Below are positions 7,953 to 8,696 of a stretch of 8,696 nt of DNA, piece by piece. This DNA comes from Nocardioides sp. GTDB lineage: Bacteria; Actinomycetota; Actinomycetes; Propionibacteriales; Nocardioidaceae. The stretch lies in assembly GCA_021731205.1 (NCBI GenBank), contig JAKFXV010000014.1, forward strand, positions 1 to 8,696, given 5' to 3'. The notes beneath the pieces are model-generated. The model had not been told where the DNA came from, did not search any database, and saw only the letters and a list, made by a program, of their open reading frames with translations. The position numbers and the translations under genes are program-made. Position 1 is the first letter of the stretch. The number at the start of each line of letters is the position of its first letter.

Positions 7953-8696
7953 CTACTGATCCAAGCGCACCGTGGCGACGAGCATGGGATGGTCGGAGGT
8001 GCGCGTGATGATGCCGTTGCGCACGTCGATGAACTCCTCCACCTCCACGTCGGTGGTGGCCAGCACCCAGTCCACCGGCACCGGGCCCGGCGGCGGCTGG
8101 CACGGTTTCCCGGTGCCACCACCACTGACCGACGCGAGGTCCGTGGCCGCACTGATCCGGCAGAAGTACGACTCCCGCTCGTTCATGTCCCCAGTGATGA
8201 ACACCGGCAGCTCGGTCTGCTTGCGGAGGTCGTTGACCAGCTTGATCTGGACGTTGGTCGCAGCCACCCGCCAGCGGGCCGCGTTGCCGTGGCTGTCGGC
8301 AGGGTTGTGGAAGTTGGCGACCCAGAACTCGCGCTCGGTCTTGAGGTGCTTGAGTCGCACGACCGGCATCGGACGGATCCGGCCGCCGAAGTAGGGGACG
8401 CCGATGGTGTAGGAGTCCACTGCCTTGAACATGTCGGCACGCCACGCGATGGAGTTGTCGACCCCGAGTCGACCGGCGGACAGACCCGGGTAGACCTCGA
8501 AGCCCGGCATCCGGCTGCGGAACATCGAGAGTTGTGAGCTCTGGAACTCCTGGAGCCCGACCACGTCGACCTCGTAGTTGCGCAACAAGCCGACGGTGTA
8601 GCCCATCCGGATGCCGGCGCCGGCGTACCCCTTGCGTCGGTTCTTCCCGGAGGTGTGGCTCGCGCCGAGCACGTTGTGGGTGGCGATCTCGAACTC
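7953..8696 (-). CDS. Endonuclease/exonuclease/phosphatase family protein, 5' partial
   Basis: The frame is open to the window edge, where the visible protein starts EFEIATHNVLGASHT. This is the conserved first strand of the metal-dependent DNase I-like (EEP) fold, so the GTG at 8672 is internal and the true start lies outside. In the 247 visible residues I see the catalytic set: N8 (THNVLG), E50 (GLQE, metal ligand), NFHN at 128-131, D170 and N172 (GDMNE), D209 (VDWVL) and D235-H236 (SDHPM). The protein is therefore likely an active Mg-dependent phosphodiesterase or phosphatase. Whether its substrate is nucleic acid, a phospholipid or another phosphoester cannot be told. Two cysteines (C179, C199) flank a glycine-rich loop and could form a disulfide if the protein is exported. 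The leader that would show this is missing. It lies 47 bases upstream of the MgtE_N gene on the same strand. Confidence 0.9.
   Translation of the reverse strand, partial: EFEIATHNVLGASHTSGKNRRKGYAGAGIRMGYTVGLLRNYEVDVVGLQEFQSSQLSMFRSRMPGFEVYPGLSAGRLGVDNSIAWRADMFKAVDSYTIGVPYFGGRIRPMPVVRLKHLKTEREFWVANFHNPADSHGNAARWRVAATNVQIKLVNDLRKQTELPVFITGDMNERESYFCRISAATDLASVSGGGTGKPCQPPPGPVPVDWVLATTDVEVEEFIDVRNGIITRTSDHPMLVATVRLDQ

Overview
The window looks like the chromosome of a high-GC actinobacterium, probably close to Nocardioides or its relatives (Nocardioidaceae). The reasons are the strong GC bias at third codon positions, the actinobacterial forms of SecA and TatB, the Rv3235-type (DUF6459) protein, and a gene run that matches the mycobacterial block Rv1232c-Rv1231c-Rv1229c (MgtE_N/CBS protein, DUF1003 protein, Mrp). 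The genus is an inference. I see no rRNA, tRNA, CRISPR array, insertion sequence, phage gene or attachment site. No stretch longer than about 100 bases lacks a gene.

Left part (1-4565). A secA gene whose start lies outside the window runs rightward to 2710. Convergent to it are two leftward genes that overlap by four bases: a short membrane protein with an external LysM domain, and a DUF6459/Rv3235-like protein. A 98-base, relatively AT-rich divergent region (about 3907-4004) separates the LysM gene from a rightward gene for a conserved-looking protein of unknown function, which seems to contain two copies of a small beta-barrel-like unit.

Right part (4593-8696). All five genes read leftward. 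In order of transcription they are an endonuclease/exonuclease/phosphatase-fold protein (cut by the window edge), a PRC-barrel/MgtE_N/CBS protein, a DUF1003 membrane protein, the Fe-S carrier ATPase Mrp, and the Tat translocase subunit TatB. The last four are spaced by a 4-base overlap, 24 bases and 8 bases, so they are probably one operon. Its promoter appears to lie directly before the GTG of the MgtE_N gene, which suggests a leaderless message.

How the genes fit together. The theme is the cell envelope: both protein export routes are represented (the Sec motor SecA and the Tat subunit TatB), together with a LysM wall-binding protein, a DUF1003 membrane protein and a putative Mg-sensing soluble protein. 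Most of the window is ordinary housekeeping sequence. No clearly new system is visible. The best leads are the coupled DUF6459-LysM pair beside secA, the duplicated-unit hypothetical protein, the MgtE_N/CBS-DUF1003 pair that has no transporter channel, and an inverted repeat whose arms carry the stop codons of two convergent genes.
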